DNA from: an uncultured Eubacteriales bacterium
Lineage (GTDB): Bacteria > Bacillota > Clostridia > Oscillospirales > Acutalibacteraceae
Assembly: GCA_900315465.1 (NCBI GenBank)
Contig: OMZF01000144.1
Span: 1 to 33,805, forward strand
Direction: 5' to 3'
Length of the DNA stretch: 33,805 nucleotides
Below the pieces are notes generated by a model that was not told where the DNA came from, ran no database searches, and saw only the letters and a list, made by a program, of their open reading frames with translations. Shown one piece after another: positions 33,684 through 33,805 of the stretch (positions are counted from its first letter, which is position 1; each line of letters begins with the position of its first letter). The position numbers were made by a program, and so were the translations under genes.

Positions 33684-33805
33684 AGAGTGGGATAAACAGC
33701 TGCGGATGCAGTGTCGAAAGACCGCACCCGAGGAAAGTCCGGGCTCCACAGGGCAGGATAACGGCTAACGGCCGCCGGGGGTGACCCCAGGGAAAGTGCA
33801 ACAGA
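33684..33805 (+). ncRNA. rnpB: RNase P RNA, type A, 5' part
   Basis: The catalytic RNA that matures tRNA 5' ends. Recognisable conserved blocks are GAGGAAAGTCCGGGCTCC, CAGGGCAGGATAACGGCTAA, and GGGAAAGTGCAACAGA, the last being the universally conserved P4-side strand. Helices P1-P3 fit the start (the 33690-33730 segment with GCGG/CCGC). Only the first 120 or so bases are present; the window ends inside the molecule. A full consensus promoter lies directly upstream. Confidence 0.95.

Overview
The window looks like a chromosomal piece of an AT-rich, spore-forming, Gram-positive Clostridia member, most likely a Ruminococcus-like Oscillospiraceae. The evidence is gpr and spoIIP (sporulation), a dockerin-type calcium repeat at the end of a secreted protein, strict SigA-type promoters (several TTGACA-17-TATAAT), strong Shine-Dalgarno sites, U-tailed hairpin terminators, and a type A RNase P RNA. 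Genes run on both strands in short operons.

Left part (1-8030, all minus strand): a pnuC gene cut short at a GC-rich segment at the window edge; a methyltransferase whose first codons appear frame-shifted; a two-gene unit of an MMPL/RND exporter and a large GLUG-repeat surface protein; and an orphan sugar-type binding lipoprotein. Next (8164-10244, plus) is the sporulation pair gpr-spoIIP. In Bacillus this pair sits next to lepA, but here lepA begins more than 12 kb further on. The intervening DNA (10246-22377, minus) holds a membrane HExxH protein with a dockerin-tailed secreted protein; a seven-gene surface-polysaccharide operon (pssD/pssE-type transferase pair, two pyruvyl-transferase-family proteins, a GT4 glycosyltransferase, a Wzy-like polymerase and a Wzx-like flippase) with one clear promoter and a terminator; a CPCC protein with a short P-loop protein resembling the N-terminal part of anti-phage dCTP deaminases; rplM-rpsI; and an ECF transporter S component.

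Right part: lepA and a plus-strand run of DUF3783, GIY-YIG, RecQ, AlkD-like and an unknown 104-residue protein (a DNA-repair flavour), a REP/MITE-like palindrome, and a BcrAB-like ABC exporter. On the minus strand is a response regulator / sensor kinase / HtrA protease operon, the envelope-stress layout. A divergent promoter then starts rnpB, which runs off the window end.

Most of this is ordinary chromosome. The places that best repay a second look are: the segment downstream of rpsI (tandem and inverted repeats, a hairpin, a CPCC protein and a deaminase-less relative of a defence protein); the hairpin that abuts the pnuC start and looks like an attenuator; the broken pnuC; the exporter/GLUG pair; and the dockerin/HExxH pair. 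No CRISPR array, tRNA, complete insertion sequence or phage module was seen.
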